A stretch of DNA of 64,000 nucleotides from CAZAPG01 sp964486935 (GCA_964486935.1 CAZAPG010000004.1:172768-236767); one strand, 5' to 3'; positions 16,452-25,186 are shown, counted from the stretch's first letter. Translations and numbers: made by a program. The notes: generated by a model not told the origin, from the letters alone.

Positions 16452-17666
16452 TTATCCGTCAACCGCCATTACGGATCTGTTTAACCGTTCTGCCAGTTCT
16501 GCTTGAAAGGGAAACGAGCCGGGCTGGTAGGTGCAGAATGGCTCTTCGGCCAGCGGGTCGCCGGTAACGGCATAGGCCCGCGAGCGCGAGCCGCCGCACA
16601 CGCCCACAAATTCGCACAGGCCGCAGCGCCCTTCAAACTTGCCGGGGTCGCGCAAATCTTTAAACAGGGGGGCATCACGGTAAATATCAACCAGCGATTT
16701 TTCTCGAATGTTGCCTACTGTTACCGGCATAAAGCCGCTGGGGAATACCTCGCCCCGGCGCGAGATAAAGACAAAGCCGTTGCCGGCGTTGATGTGCATG
16801 GGGGTGCGGCGGATAGTTTCTTTGGGGTGAAGGTTTTTTTGAGTGACGATGATGTCCAGCTCGTCGCGCAGTTGGTAGTAAATCGGGTGCAGGTTGAAAT
16901 AGTGTTCAAGCGGCAGCCCCTTCTCGTCCAAAATAGAGCGTTGCAGCACGACCCGCTTGTAGTGGTGTCCTTCGGTGGTTTTGGCGCTAATGTATTTGGA
17001 GCAATCGTACAAAAAGTGCATCACGGCCTCGTATTCGGCAGGCGAAACCTCATCTTCGGCTTTGCCCCGGCCGGTGGGCACCAAAAAGAAGGCGCTCCAG
17101 GTCATAGCGCCGTACTCCAAAACCAGTTTGAAGATATTGGCCAGGTCATCCAGATTGTAACGGGTAACGGTGGTGTTGAGTTGCAGCTTCAGGCCAATGT
17201 TGCGGGCAATCTGCCAGCCCCGGGTCGTCAACTCAAACGAACCGGGCACCTGCCGAAAATCATCGTGACGTTCCGGGGTGGAGGCGTCGATGCTGAGGGA
17301 AATGGCTTTGGCCCCGCTATCTTTAACGCGCTGCAAATTTTTTTCATTAAGCAACGGCGTGCCCGAGGGCGACACGGCCATAGCCAGCCCCAGCTCATTG
17401 CCGTAAGAAATCAGGTCAAACAAATCGGCCCGTTTGAAAGGGTCGCCGCCGGTAAAAATAAAAATGGGGCGCGGCTTGCCAAAGCTTTCAACCTGCTCTA
17501 GCAGGCGTTTGGCCTCATCAAAGTTAAGGGCCAGGGGGTCGTGTTCGGGGATAGCTTTGGCCCGGCAGTGGCGGCAGGCCAGGTCGCAGGCGTTGGTGGT
17601 TTCCCAAATAATCATAAAGGGTCTGTCGTTTAAGTTGTAGCTGGGCTGGCGGATTAAATTTCGCAT
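16452..17666 (-). CDS. Radical SAM/SPASM protein related to haem-synthesis enzymes (AhbC/AhbD/NirJ-like)
   Basis: A 404-residue radical SAM protein. The [4Fe-4S]-SAM cluster motif CDLACRHC (Cys27, Cys31, Cys34) is followed by the GGDPF SAM-contact motif. A C-terminal SPASM/twitch-like Cys set (CGLCEFVGVCGGSRSRAYA...EPFC) binds an auxiliary cluster. This layout is shared by NirJ, AhbC and AhbD, which remove or decarboxylate porphyrin side chains in the sirohaem route to haem. The gene lies 13 bp after hemA and directly before a nonahaem cytochrome gene, which favours a haem-related role. A peptide-modifying SPASM enzyme is the main alternative; no precursor peptide gene was seen nearby. Confidence 0.85.
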   Translation of the reverse strand: MRNLIRQPSYNLNDRPFMIIWETTNACDLACRHCRAKAIPEHDPLALNFDEAKRLLEQVESFGKPRPIFIFTGGDPFKRADLFDLISYGNELGLAMAVSPSGTPLLNEKNLQRVKDSGAKAISLSIDASTPERHDDFRQVPGSFELTTRGWQIARNIGLKLQLNTTVTRYNLDDLANIFKLVLEYGAMTWSAFFLVPTGRGKAEDEVSPAEYEAVMHFLYDCSKYISAKTTEGHHYKRVVLQRSILDEKGLPLEHYFNLHPIYYQLRDELDIIVTQKNLHPKETIRRTPMHINAGNGFVFISRRGEVFPSGFMPVTVGNIREKSLVDIYRDAPLFKDLRDPGKFEGRCGLCEFVGVCGGSRSRAYAVTGDPLAEEPFCTYQPGSFPFQAELAERLNRSVMAVDG

Positions 17667-17679
17667 AGGTGAAATCCTT

Positions 17680-18972
17680 TTACTTGGCTGAAACGTTATC
17701 TAATGAGAATAGCTGGCGCACGGTGGCAATGTAGGCCGCGCCGTTGCCGTTGGCGGTTTCTTTTTTGAGGCACAGGGTAGGCTCGTGCAAAATTTTGTTG
17801 ACAAGTCGATGGCTCATAGTGGCTACAAGGTTACGTTCGCGCTCGTCTAAATCCAACCGGTTGAGAATGCGCTGTAGCTCTTGCTGGCGTAAATCTTCAA
17901 CGCGCTGGCGCAGCGCAGAAATAGTCGATTTGGCCTCTAGTGATGAGAACCACTCGATAAACTGTTCGACTTCTTCGCCCACAATCACTTCAACATGGGG
18001 AATCTCGGCTTCTCGCTCGTGGATGTTTTGGTTGGCTTCAATTTGCAGGTCGTCAATATCGCGCAGATGCAGGTTGGCAATGTGGGCCACTGCCGGGTCA
18101 ACATCACGCGGCACGGCAATATCCATAATAAACATTGGGCGGTCGGGGCGGTTGGCCATAATCGGTTCTAACAGAGCGGTGTTCAAAATGGTGTGGGGGG
18201 CGCTGGTTGAGGAGATGACAATATCTGCCTGAGCCAGCGCCGCCGGCAACTGCTGAAAATTGACGGCCTCGCCCTCCCAGGCTTTGGCCAGTTCAGCCGC
18301 TTTGTGGAAAGTGCGATTAGCCACGGTTATTTGCGACACGCCCCGTTTTATCAAAGCCCTGATGGCAATGGCGCCCATTTCTCCGGCCCCAATAAGCAGT
18401 ACTTTGCGCCGGGCCAAATTGCCAAAAAGCTGCCCTACCATGTTAGCAGCCACTGAGCTGATGGAGATTGAGCTAATGCCAATATTTGTTTCGGTGCGAA
18501 CCCGCTTGCCGGCGTGAATGGCCGCCCTGAGCAGCGCCGAAAGCACGGTGCTGGCCGCGCCCTGCGACAGGGCCAATTCATAGGCTTCGGCAATTTGGCC
18601 CAAAATTTGCGGCTCGCCCAACACCATTGAGTCCAGCCCGGCGGCCACCCGCATGAGGTGTCGAACGGCCTTTTCGTTTTTGTAAATATAGAGATGGTCT
18701 GAAAATTCCTGGGGCGCGATATCACAAGACTGGCTTAAAAAATCAATAATGGCGGCCTGGGCAATATCTGGCTTTTGAACCAGGGCGTAAACCTCCAGGC
18801 GATTGCAGGTTGACAGGATGACGCCCTCAAGCACGTTGGCTAAATGGGCCTGCGAGTGAATGGGGCCAAAGTGTGTCAGGGCCGAGCGGGTCATTTCGGG
18901 TGAAAAGGCCAGGCGCTCTCTAATTTCTATTGGGGCGGTTTTGTGACTGAGGCCAACAAGTAGAATATCCAC
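17680..18972 (-). CDS. hemA: Glutamyl-tRNA reductase
   Basis: First committed enzyme of C5 tetrapyrrole synthesis: reduces glutamyl-tRNA with NADPH to glutamate-1-semialdehyde. About 430 residues, normal length. The nucleophilic Cys is Cys56 in LSTCNRLEVY; the N-terminus GLSHKTAPIEIRERL and the Rossmann motif LLIGAGEMG are classic. I start it at the GTG at 18972, which has GGGAGAAG about 6 bases upstream, rather than a TTG at 19032 whose extra 20 residues do not fit the family. It heads an operon with the radical SAM gene and multihaem cytochromes, under a CRP-type promoter. No other early haem genes (hemL, hemB, hemC) are in the window. Confidence 0.95.
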   Translation of the reverse strand: MDILLVGLSHKTAPIEIRERLAFSPEMTRSALTHFGPIHSQAHLANVLEGVILSTCNRLEVYALVQKPDIAQAAIIDFLSQSCDIAPQEFSDHLYIYKNEKAVRHLMRVAAGLDSMVLGEPQILGQIAEAYELALSQGAASTVLSALLRAAIHAGKRVRTETNIGISSISISSVAANMVGQLFGNLARRKVLLIGAGEMGAIAIRALIKRGVSQITVANRTFHKAAELAKAWEGEAVNFQQLPAALAQADIVISSTSAPHTILNTALLEPIMANRPDRPMFIMDIAVPRDVDPAVAHIANLHLRDIDDLQIEANQNIHEREAEIPHVEVIVGEEVEQFIEWFSSLEAKSTISALRQRVEDLRQQELQRILNRLDLDERERNLVATMSHRLVNKILHEPTLCLKKETANGNGAAYIATVRQLFSLDNVSAK

Positions 18973-19045
18973 GGTTTCTTCTCCCAACAAATTGATGGGG
19001 CGAACAGCAGGCTTTGCCCCCCTTACCTCCAATTAATTCGCCTTA

Positions 19046-19111
19046 ATTATAAAGGCGGTGAGGGTTAGGGGTAAGTGACAATTGTCCTTGAAAATTTGTG
19101 ACATATGTCAC
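19046..19111 (-). promoter_or_regulatory. hemA promoter with paired CRP-type operators
   Basis: On the minus strand, a perfect -10 TATAAT (19046-19051) lies 23 bp from GTGACAATTGTCCT (19075-19088), and a perfect palindrome GTGACATATGTCAC (19098-19111) follows 23 bp further upstream centre to centre. The expected start of transcription is near 19039, placing the boxes at about -42 and -65. There is no good -35, as expected for an activator-dependent class II promoter. Confidence 0.7.
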
Positions 19112-19141
19112 TGAATTCTATTTAGGCAGATAATTTTAATT

Positions 19142-19187
19142 AAAAAGAGGTCAGGTAGTGCTGGATTGCTTCCCGACCTCTAGAAAA
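19142..19187 (-). terminator. Rho-independent terminator after the Rieske/cytochrome b/12-haem operon
   Basis: Read on the minus strand: AGAGGTCGGG ... CCTGACCTCT stem followed by TTTTTAATT. It lies about 25 bp after the 12-haem cytochrome stop and separates that operon from the hemA promoter. Confidence 0.8.
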
Positions 19188-19212
19188 AGTTAAGAGGACT
19201 TCAAATGCCTTG

Positions 19213-20778
19213 CTATTCGGCTTCCTCTAAACGGCGGTCAAGCTCTCGCTTAAGCATGAACAGGGCCAAAATTGTCAGAGCAATCACTGCTACCGCAATA
19301 ATCATAGCCTGGCGGCGAAACAGGTTGTGGGCAATGGCCTCTTCGGCGCTGGCCTTTACTTCTTCGGCAATGGTTTTAGCCTTGCCGGCCCGCGTGCTGA
19401 CGGCTTCGACATCTAGCGTGTGCTGGGCGGCGCGAGCCGTAACCAGGTCGGTATTGGCCTGGCGCAGCCGCCCCTCCATGGGTGAAACCAGCATACCCAC
19501 GCTGCGGGCATTTTGGATGGCCAATTCTGCTTCGTCGTAGGCCTGGGCCGCGCCGGCAATGGAGTTGTAAAGGGTCTGCACCACCTGGCCGGCGTCGCTA
19601 TCGGGGGCGTGACATTCGCCGCAGTGACGAGGCTCGGCCCCCAGATAGAGCGCCTCGCTTGGCTTGCTCACATCATAGCGACCGTGGCAGGTAACGCATT
19701 TGGGGGCGTCTTCGGCATCACTGCCGGCGTGCGGGCTTTCCAGGTAATAATCCTGGGTGGCGGTATGGCAACTGCCGCAAACATTGGCTACTTCATTAAA
19801 GCCCGGAGGCGCGGCGCCGTGGGTGCCGTGGCAGGTGGCGCAATCGGGGGCGCGCAGGTCGTGGTTGTCAAGCAGGGCCTCGCCGTGGACGCTCTGTTTG
19901 TAAAGGTCAAACTGGTTGGTGGGGATGTTGTATGGCTCCATCAATTTCTTGTCGGCGTGGCACGAGGCGCACATGGCAGGCACGTTGGGTGAATAGACGC
20001 TGGAAACCGGGTCGTTGGCTTTGAGAATTTGGTGCCCCCCGTGACAATCAAAGCAGGTGGCTACATTTGTATCCCCCTCGGCCAGACGAATGCCATGAAT
20101 ACTTTCCTGGTATTTGGAATACTGGTCGGTGGGCAGGTTGTACTGGCGCATATGCGTCACGCTGGCGTGACACCCGGCACACAGGGCAGGGATGTCGGCC
20201 TTGGCCGGCACGCCCAGATAGCTGGTTCCGGGCGCTTTGGCCGCTTCTTGCGTGGTGGCCGACGGGTCGCCGCCGTGGCAATCGGCGCAAGATACATCGC
20301 GTTCGGCGTGAATGCTGCGCGTTTGCCAGACGACAATGTCGAGTTGTCTATTGTCGTCAAGGGTTGAGTGGCAATCCAGACAGTTATCAACGCCACTGGC
20401 CTTGGGGTGAGCAATGGGCGTTGGCAGCGGTGGGGGGCCGGGGGCCGGCATAGTTTCAGCCGGGGCATGACAATTGACGCAATTTTCACGAAAAGCGAAT
20501 TCGTGGGGCATTTGCGGGGGGCCGAATTTTGGCTCTTCGTCGTCCAGATAGTGGCAATCCAGGCAAACCTCGTTGGGGCGGTCAGTATGAGTTTCTGGCA
20601 GGATGGGGGCCTTGAGCCGGCCGGTTTCGTGACAGTCGCGGCAATCCTCATGCCGGTCAAGGTCATGCGGGATGGGGGGGATTTCTTGTTGGGCAATAAT
20701 GAGTGCCGGTAGCAGTAACACCATAAGCAGCGCAAGTACAATAAATACTAACTGATGGACTCTTGGCTGGTTGATCAT
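19213..20778 (-). CDS. Dodecahaem c-type cytochrome with C-terminal membrane anchor (bc-complex subunit)
   Basis: About 521 residues with a signal peptide/anchor (MINQPRVHQLVFIVLALLM), twelve CXXCH motifs, a helical segment near 430-480 and a C-terminal membrane helix (AMIIAVAVIALTILALFML) with a charged tail. The start at 20778 has GGGAGA about 6 bases upstream; an ATG at 20784 abuts that site and is less likely. The open frame continues far upstream but there reads the cytochrome b gene in the wrong frame. Position third after Rieske and cytochrome b suggests it replaces cytochrome c1/f as the electron outlet of a menaquinol-oxidising complex. Confidence 0.9.
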   Translation of the reverse strand: MINQPRVHQLVFIVLALLMVLLLPALIIAQQEIPPIPHDLDRHEDCRDCHETGRLKAPILPETHTDRPNEVCLDCHYLDDEEPKFGPPQMPHEFAFRENCVNCHAPAETMPAPGPPPLPTPIAHPKASGVDNCLDCHSTLDDNRQLDIVVWQTRSIHAERDVSCADCHGGDPSATTQEAAKAPGTSYLGVPAKADIPALCAGCHASVTHMRQYNLPTDQYSKYQESIHGIRLAEGDTNVATCFDCHGGHQILKANDPVSSVYSPNVPAMCASCHADKKLMEPYNIPTNQFDLYKQSVHGEALLDNHDLRAPDCATCHGTHGAAPPGFNEVANVCGSCHTATQDYYLESPHAGSDAEDAPKCVTCHGRYDVSKPSEALYLGAEPRHCGECHAPDSDAGQVVQTLYNSIAGAAQAYDEAELAIQNARSVGMLVSPMEGRLRQANTDLVTARAAQHTLDVEAVSTRAGKAKTIAEEVKASAEEAIAHNLFRRQAMIIAVAVIALTILALFMLKRELDRRLEEAE

Positions 20779-20792
20779 TTTCATTCTCCCTA

Positions 20793-21866
20793 TTAACTCA
20801 GCCAACCCCAGATGGTGAGGCCAAGTACGATAAGGCATGTGATTGCCCCAATGGCAATCGCAACAGGCCGCCGGTAAGCGGGTATAAAGGGGTTGCGGTC
20901 GATAAAGGGTAAAAACAGCAACACCAATGCCCCAATTAACGGTGCGACGACGCCCACCAGACGCGGTACCAGCTTTAGCCATTGGTACAGGAACAGAAAG
21001 TACCATTCGGGTTTGGTGTGTTCGGGGGTGTGCAGGGGATTGGCAGGTTCCTCCAGCCCGGCGGGGTACAGCGAGGCCAGCACAATTAGAATGGCCAGCA
21101 TGATGTACCAGGCAATCACCTCGTCTAGAATGTAATTGGGAAAGAATGGCAACAATTTTTTCTTTTGGTCGGTTGGCGGTACTGTGTCGGTTTCGGTCTC
21201 GGCGGTGGGGTCGGCCAGACCCTGCTGGTGAACAAATGTCAGGTGGATGGCCAGAAAGGCGGCCAATGAAAGTGGCATTACCAAAACATGAATGCCGTAG
21301 AAACGGCTCAGAGTTCGGGCGGTGATTTCGGGGCCTCCCCGTAGAAAGGTGAGCGCATATTCTCCAATAACTGGCACCGCCCCGGCAATTTGGCTGCCCA
21401 CCACGGTAGCCCAGTAGGCTCGCTGGTCCCACGGCAGCAGGTAGCCGGTAAAGCCAAAGCCCAGGGTAATCGCCAGTAAAAGAAAGCCAACGCCCCAGGT
21501 GATCTCGCGGGGGGCCTTGTATGCTCCCTGAAAGTAGACCCGTAACAGGTGAAGCACACAGAAAAAAATCATCAGGTTTGCGCCCCAGGCATGAACGCTT
21601 CGGATCAACCAACCAAAATTTACCTCGTTCATGATGTACAGAACGCTGTCATAAGCCGTTTCGGGTGTGGGCTGGTAGTAAATTGTTAACAACGTGCCGG
21701 TGATAACCTGAACCATAAAGAAAAAGAGGGTAATTCCGCCCAGGTAATAGGTGCGCACTGTCCGGGGAATTTCCACGTGCAACAGCGCCTCCGTTAGTTG
21801 GGCTAATTTGTAGCGGTTGTCTAACCAGGTCCAGGCACGCCGGGCAATGGGTTTTTGAGCTTGCAT
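20793..21866 (-). CDS. Cytochrome b of a bc1/b6f-type menaquinol oxidoreductase (b6 plus subunit IV fused)
   Basis: A 357-residue integral membrane protein. The four b-haem ligands are visible as His92/His106 (VHAWGANLMIFFCVLHLLR) and His193/His208. The Qo-site PEWY motif is at 286-289. After the four-helix b6-like part comes a charged loop and a short subunit IV-like part with about three helices, so the two parts are fused but shorter than mitochondrial-type cytochrome b. The gene is 13 bp after the Rieske gene and 14 bp before the dodecahaem gene, a compact operon. It oxidises menaquinol, sending one electron through the Rieske centre and recycling the other through its b haems. Confidence 0.95.
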   Translation of the reverse strand: MQAQKPIARRAWTWLDNRYKLAQLTEALLHVEIPRTVRTYYLGGITLFFFMVQVITGTLLTIYYQPTPETAYDSVLYIMNEVNFGWLIRSVHAWGANLMIFFCVLHLLRVYFQGAYKAPREITWGVGFLLLAITLGFGFTGYLLPWDQRAYWATVVGSQIAGAVPVIGEYALTFLRGGPEITARTLSRFYGIHVLVMPLSLAAFLAIHLTFVHQQGLADPTAETETDTVPPTDQKKKLLPFFPNYILDEVIAWYIMLAILIVLASLYPAGLEEPANPLHTPEHTKPEWYFLFLYQWLKLVPRLVGVVAPLIGALVLLFLPFIDRNPFIPAYRRPVAIAIGAITCLIVLGLTIWGWLS

Positions 21867-21879
21867 GGCGACCCCCTTT

Positions 21880-22350
21880 CTAGGCTTCGCTTACGTAAAT
21901 GGCGTCACCCTCAACCGTCAGCGGCAGTTCGGGCAGGGGGGCCGGCTGCGGGCCAGAGATGATGCCGCCGTTGACCGGGCTAAACCGCCCATCGTGGCAG
22001 GGACAAAGGATGATTTGCCGGCTCTCATCCCATTCCACGATGCAAGACAGGTGGGTGCAGATGGCGGAAAAGGCCTTGGCGCCTCCCTGCTCTGTCCGCA
22101 CTACGATGACCGGTTTATCATTAACGGCTACAACTTTGCCTTGCCCCTCGGGGAACTCAACAATTTTGCCGACCTCTACCCGTTCGCCTTTGCCGCTAAA
22201 GACTCGTTGGGGCGGCCACAGGTAACCAATGACGGGGGTTAACACGCCGCCCAAGGTGGCCACAATAGAAAACCCCAGCAAAGACTCTATAAACCGGCGG
22301 CGGCTTACCTGTAATCGCTGGTTACTGTCACCTGAATATTCTTTTGTCAT
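21880..22350 (-). CDS. Rieske [2Fe-2S] protein of the bc-type complex
   Basis: A 156-residue Rieske protein. Residues 17-45 form a Tat-like signal anchor (RRRFIESLLGFS...). The cluster ligands are Cys98 and His100 in CTHLSC and Cys116 and His119 in CPCHDGRF; Cys103 and Cys118 form the usual disulfide. The C-terminus is short and compact, as in b6f/menaquinol enzymes. It is the first gene of the Rieske-cytochrome b-dodecahaem operon and carries electrons from the quinol site to the multihaem subunit. Confidence 0.95.
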   Translation of the reverse strand: MTKEYSGDSNQRLQVSRRRFIESLLGFSIVATLGGVLTPVIGYLWPPQRVFSGKGERVEVGKIVEFPEGQGKVVAVNDKPVIVVRTEQGGAKAFSAICTHLSCIVEWDESRQIILCPCHDGRFSPVNGGIISGPQPAPLPELPLTVEGDAIYVSEA

Positions 22351-22584
22351 AATGTACCTTCCCTGTTGTTTGGTTTACATTTTGGTTAATCAGGGAGTGG
22401 CGAGGTTGTGAATGCAGAAACGAGAAAGCTGTTCAATTTATCTCAGAGAGATGTAGGTGGGGAGGCGGTTATAGAGTTGGAAGAATATATGAGTTTTGTT
22501 TATACTGTATCAGATATAACCGGCTTCAAAACGGGGCAGTTATCCTATTTTGAGCAGGACAATTTGGAAATCTTGCAGATGGTG
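22351..22584. other. Promoter region of the Rieske operon
   Basis: Non-coding stretch between the Rieske start and the terminator of the decahaem gene. A 73-codon plus-strand frame crosses it but runs through the terminator stem and has no recognisable features. No CRP-type box was found here, unlike the hemA and feoB promoters. Confidence 0.4.
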
Positions 22585-22625
22585 AAAAGAGGCCGGACAC
22601 TGTATGCGCCCGGCCCTTTTTCTAG
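22585..22625. terminator. Bidirectional terminator hairpin
   Basis: GGCCGG/CCGGCC stem with a loop of about 13 bases, flanked by TTTTTCT on the plus side and by a T-run (TCTTTTC) on the minus side. On the minus strand it ends the decahaem cytochrome transcript, whose stop is about 20 bp away. Confidence 0.75.
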
Positions 22626-22643
22626 ATAGTCCAGTTTGCTCGG

Positions 22644-24746
22644 TTAGGGTCGAGTCATACTGCTGGTATCACCGCCAACATCTTCCAGAGAGTCATACAA
22701 AACCTGGAGGATATACAGACCATTGTGGGCAAATGCCCCGGGGTCTTTCTGGCTATACTGATAGTTATAGGTCGCCTTCAACAGGCGTGGCGTCCAGGTA
22801 GCATATCGGTCGGCTTCGCCTTCGTCAACCTGGCCGTTGCCATTGGTATCGATGAAGAAGTAGGGGTAGCTGTGCGAGTCATAGGCAATAGCTGTGCCGG
22901 CTGTACTGGCAGCGTACTCCTGAAGCGCCCCATAGAGCGCTTCACGCATCGTATCCACTTCTCCGGCCAGACCTTCGGTTGTGTCGCCATCACCGTCAAA
23001 GTCGGTGTCGGTTTCACGGATGGTGAGAAGATCCTCATCAGTTTCTACACCTTCGTGGCAGTCAGCGCACTCCTGAACCTTTACTTGCAGGCCGTGGGTG
23101 CTGTGGCAGTCGGTACAGGTGCTGAAGTCTGACACGTGTCTGAAGAAACCTTCATAGTCTTTGCCATCGTACTCGTAGGCCCCTTTAGCTTCTGTGCCAA
23201 AGCGGGTGGCGCCGGCAGCAAAGTAATGAATGTTCACAAAACCGACTTGTTCAGACACTGTATCGTCGTCCACTCCCTCGATGCGTTCATTAACGCTAAC
23301 CGTTGACTCACGCCCTTGGTGACACGCTAGACACAGGTTGGCATCCTCTCCCTCGCCAAAGGTAAGCACAGCGCCGCTGGGGAACTCAACTTCGTTTACC
23401 TCATAGCGGGTGAAAGTGCTGACATCATTGTGGCAGGTGGCGCACTGGAAGCCGTTGGCTATTGGTTGAGATATGGTGGCATTATCCTCAAGATAAAGCG
23501 GTAGTCCGGCTGCTGAGTGGCATTTGCTACAGCTAGCCGGTACTTCACCCTCCTCATCCCAATGCCGGAACGCTTCTTCTGAACCGGCAAAGTGACCAGT
23601 GTCAATGCGATTAGCTTCAGAGAGGTCCACAGGTGAGGAGATAGCCTGGTTCAAGTCATCAATCGAGTCATACAACAACTGGATGATATACTTGCCGCCG
23701 TGGGCAAAGGTGCCTGGATCTTTTTGTGCAACTTGGTAGTTGTATGCAGCCTTAAGCAAGCGCGGCGTCCAGGATGCGTACCGGTTGGGGAACGCAGCCT
23801 CATCTGCATCAGCCTGGCCATTGGCATTTGTATCGATGAAGAAGTAGGGGTAGTTGACCGAATCATAGGCAACGGCTGTGCCGGCCACTTCTTCCGCATA
23901 AGCCTGAATAGCCTGGTAGAGCAGCTCTTGCATACCCTGCAGCTCAAAGTAGATCCCTTCTTCCAAGTCGCCATCACCGTCGTAATCGACCATAGAACCC
24001 GGCATTCTAACATTTTGCAGGTCTTCTACTGTGGATACGTCAGTGTGACATTCGCTACAGGCTTCTACCTTAACTTCAAGCGTGTGCATATCGTGGCACT
24101 CAATGCAGGTGTCAAACTGGTCAACGTGGGCAAAGTTAGCGTCGTAGGTTCGTCCTTCATACTCATACCCGCCTTTGGCCAGCGTGCCGTACTTGGTGGC
24201 AGCGGCAGCATAGTAGTGAATATTCCGGAAACCCAGGTCGGCGCTGACAGTGTCTTCGTCAACCCCTGCTTCGGCTAATGCTTCGTTAACGCTTACTGAA
24301 GACTCACGTCCCTGGTGACATTCCATACAGCGGGCTTCGTCACCCAGGTCAGTCAGTTCCAGTCCTGAAGGCATTACTACACTGGTTTTAGTTAGCGTCA
24401 CATCATTGTGGCAGGCAATACATTCGATAGTTGTGCCGATAGGCGCGGCCTTGTCCACCACGCCGGCCGCCGAACCGTCAACACCCAGAAAGTCAAGATG
24501 ACCGGGTGTGCTGTGGCATTTGGCGCAATCTTCGGGAACTTGAGCAGGATCATCCTCGTCCCAATGCACAAATGCCTCGGCTGCTGCATCGGCGTGGCCG
24601 GAGCCGGCCCATCTATCCAGGAAGGGAATTTCTACACCCTCCTGCGCGTTTGCCAAACCACCAAATCCGACAAAACCAACAAATACAGCGATCCCTAACA
24701 CAAAAACTACGGCAAGAATTACCGTGAGCATAAGTGATTTTTTCAT
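22644..24746 (-). CDS. Decahaem c-type cytochrome made of two duplicated pentahaem modules with Ca-binding loops
   Basis: About 700 residues with a signal peptide. Two tandem modules of roughly 330 residues each carry five CXXCH motifs in the same order (CAKCH, CIACH, CMECH, CIECH, CSECH; then CSKCH, CATCH, CLACH, CTDCH, CADCH). Each ends with EF-hand-like DxDxDG loops (DYDGDGDLEEG, DTNANGQADADE; DFDGDGDTTEG, DTNGNGQVDEGE) and a shared YASWTPRLLKAAYNYQ-type block. I start at the ATG at 24746 because an earlier GTG overlaps the AGGAGGTGA ribosome site. It is exported; no membrane anchor at the C-terminus. Probably an extracytoplasmic electron-transfer or storage cytochrome; specific activity not recognised. 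Confidence 0.88.
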   Translation of the reverse strand: MKKSLMLTVILAVVFVLGIAVFVGFVGFGGLANAQEGVEIPFLDRWAGSGHADAAAEAFVHWDEDDPAQVPEDCAKCHSTPGHLDFLGVDGSAAGVVDKAAPIGTTIECIACHNDVTLTKTSVVMPSGLELTDLGDEARCMECHQGRESSVSVNEALAEAGVDEDTVSADLGFRNIHYYAAAATKYGTLAKGGYEYEGRTYDANFAHVDQFDTCIECHDMHTLEVKVEACSECHTDVSTVEDLQNVRMPGSMVDYDGDGDLEEGIYFELQGMQELLYQAIQAYAEEVAGTAVAYDSVNYPYFFIDTNANGQADADEAAFPNRYASWTPRLLKAAYNYQVAQKDPGTFAHGGKYIIQLLYDSIDDLNQAISSPVDLSEANRIDTGHFAGSEEAFRHWDEEGEVPASCSKCHSAAGLPLYLEDNATISQPIANGFQCATCHNDVSTFTRYEVNEVEFPSGAVLTFGEGEDANLCLACHQGRESTVSVNERIEGVDDDTVSEQVGFVNIHYFAAGATRFGTEAKGAYEYDGKDYEGFFRHVSDFSTCTDCHSTHGLQVKVQECADCHEGVETDEDLLTIRETDTDFDGDGDTTEGLAGEVDTMREALYGALQEYAASTAGTAIAYDSHSYPYFFIDTNGNGQVDEGEADRYATWTPRLLKATYNYQYSQKDPGAFAHNGLYILQVLYDSLEDVGGDTSSMTRP

Positions 24747-24786
24747 AGTGTTGCTCACCTCCTAAATGGGAACACTGAATTGATTC

Positions 24787-24804
24787 TTGTTAAATATTAA
24801 ACAA
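24787..24804. promoter_or_regulatory. Palindrome upstream of the decahaem cytochrome gene
   Basis: TTGTTAAATATTAAACAA is a near-perfect AT-rich dyad with TTGTT/AACAA half-sites, about 40 bp before the decahaem start. It differs from the CRP-type boxes elsewhere in the window. Possible operator; function unknown. Confidence 0.35.
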
Positions 24805-24989
24805 TCATTTACAACCCGACAATGCTGCTTGGGGCAACATTGCCGAATTAACTCATAAACCCCCCTTTCTTAACAAGTACTTGATTTCACAAACACAAAA
24901 GACAAAGATATCATAATGTGGTTGGGTTTTTTCTATCACCTCCTTTTTAAGAATTCAAGGATCAAGGTAAGGTTTACCTTACCCGCACA

Positions 24990-25108
24990 GGATTTACGCA
25001 GTTTGTGAGGTAAGTTGCCAACTTGCTAATTTTACTGGCTAAAATTAAGCTGCAATTAGCAGTTTGTGCTACAAAAGTTGCTTTTTGTTTATTTACCTGC
25101 GTAAGTCC
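24990..25108. repeat. MITE-like element, about 119 bp
   Basis: Terminal inverted repeats GGATTTACGCAG (24990-25001) and CTGCGTAAGTCC (25097-25108) match at 11 of 12 positions. The inside is AT-rich with short dyads (for example AAGTTGCCAACTT) and no coding frame. The ends look like those of small insertion sequences, but no transposase is present and no target duplication is obvious. Confidence 0.5.
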
Positions 25109-25186
25109 AACCGCAATCCTACCAATTTCGGTAAGTATATGCGGATTCCTTTTACATTTGTTAAAAATTTGGTTTGACCGGACACT

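Larger units (their letters stand above)
24747..25186. other. 440-bp gap between the decahaem and 14-haem cytochrome genes
   Basis: No gene seen. It contains the dyad at 24787-24804, a strong hairpin GGTAAGG-TTTA-CCTTACC (about 24966-24983), a candidate small inverted-repeat element (24990-25108) and an orphan Shine-Dalgarno-like AGGAGGTGAT on the minus strand near 24940-24950 without a suitably spaced start codon. Confidence 0.5.

Noticed and set aside
16503..17501. A 332-codon frame antisense to the radical SAM gene
   Set aside because: The radical SAM frame has both cluster motifs; the antisense product is low-complexity and lacks any domain.
20779..21612. Upstream extension of the dodecahaem cytochrome frame by about 275 codons
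   Set aside because: This part reads the cytochrome b gene in another frame; the translation has no haem motifs and the true cytochrome b frame has all expected residues.
22408..22629. A 73-codon plus-strand frame between the Rieske and decahaem genes
   Set aside because: It runs through the terminator stem at 22585-22625, has no good ribosome site and no recognisable sequence features.
24936..24955. Strong Shine-Dalgarno-like AGGAGGTGAT on the minus strand in the gap between cytochrome genes
   Set aside because: No start codon at a workable distance and no open frame follows; treated as coincidence or a gene relic.
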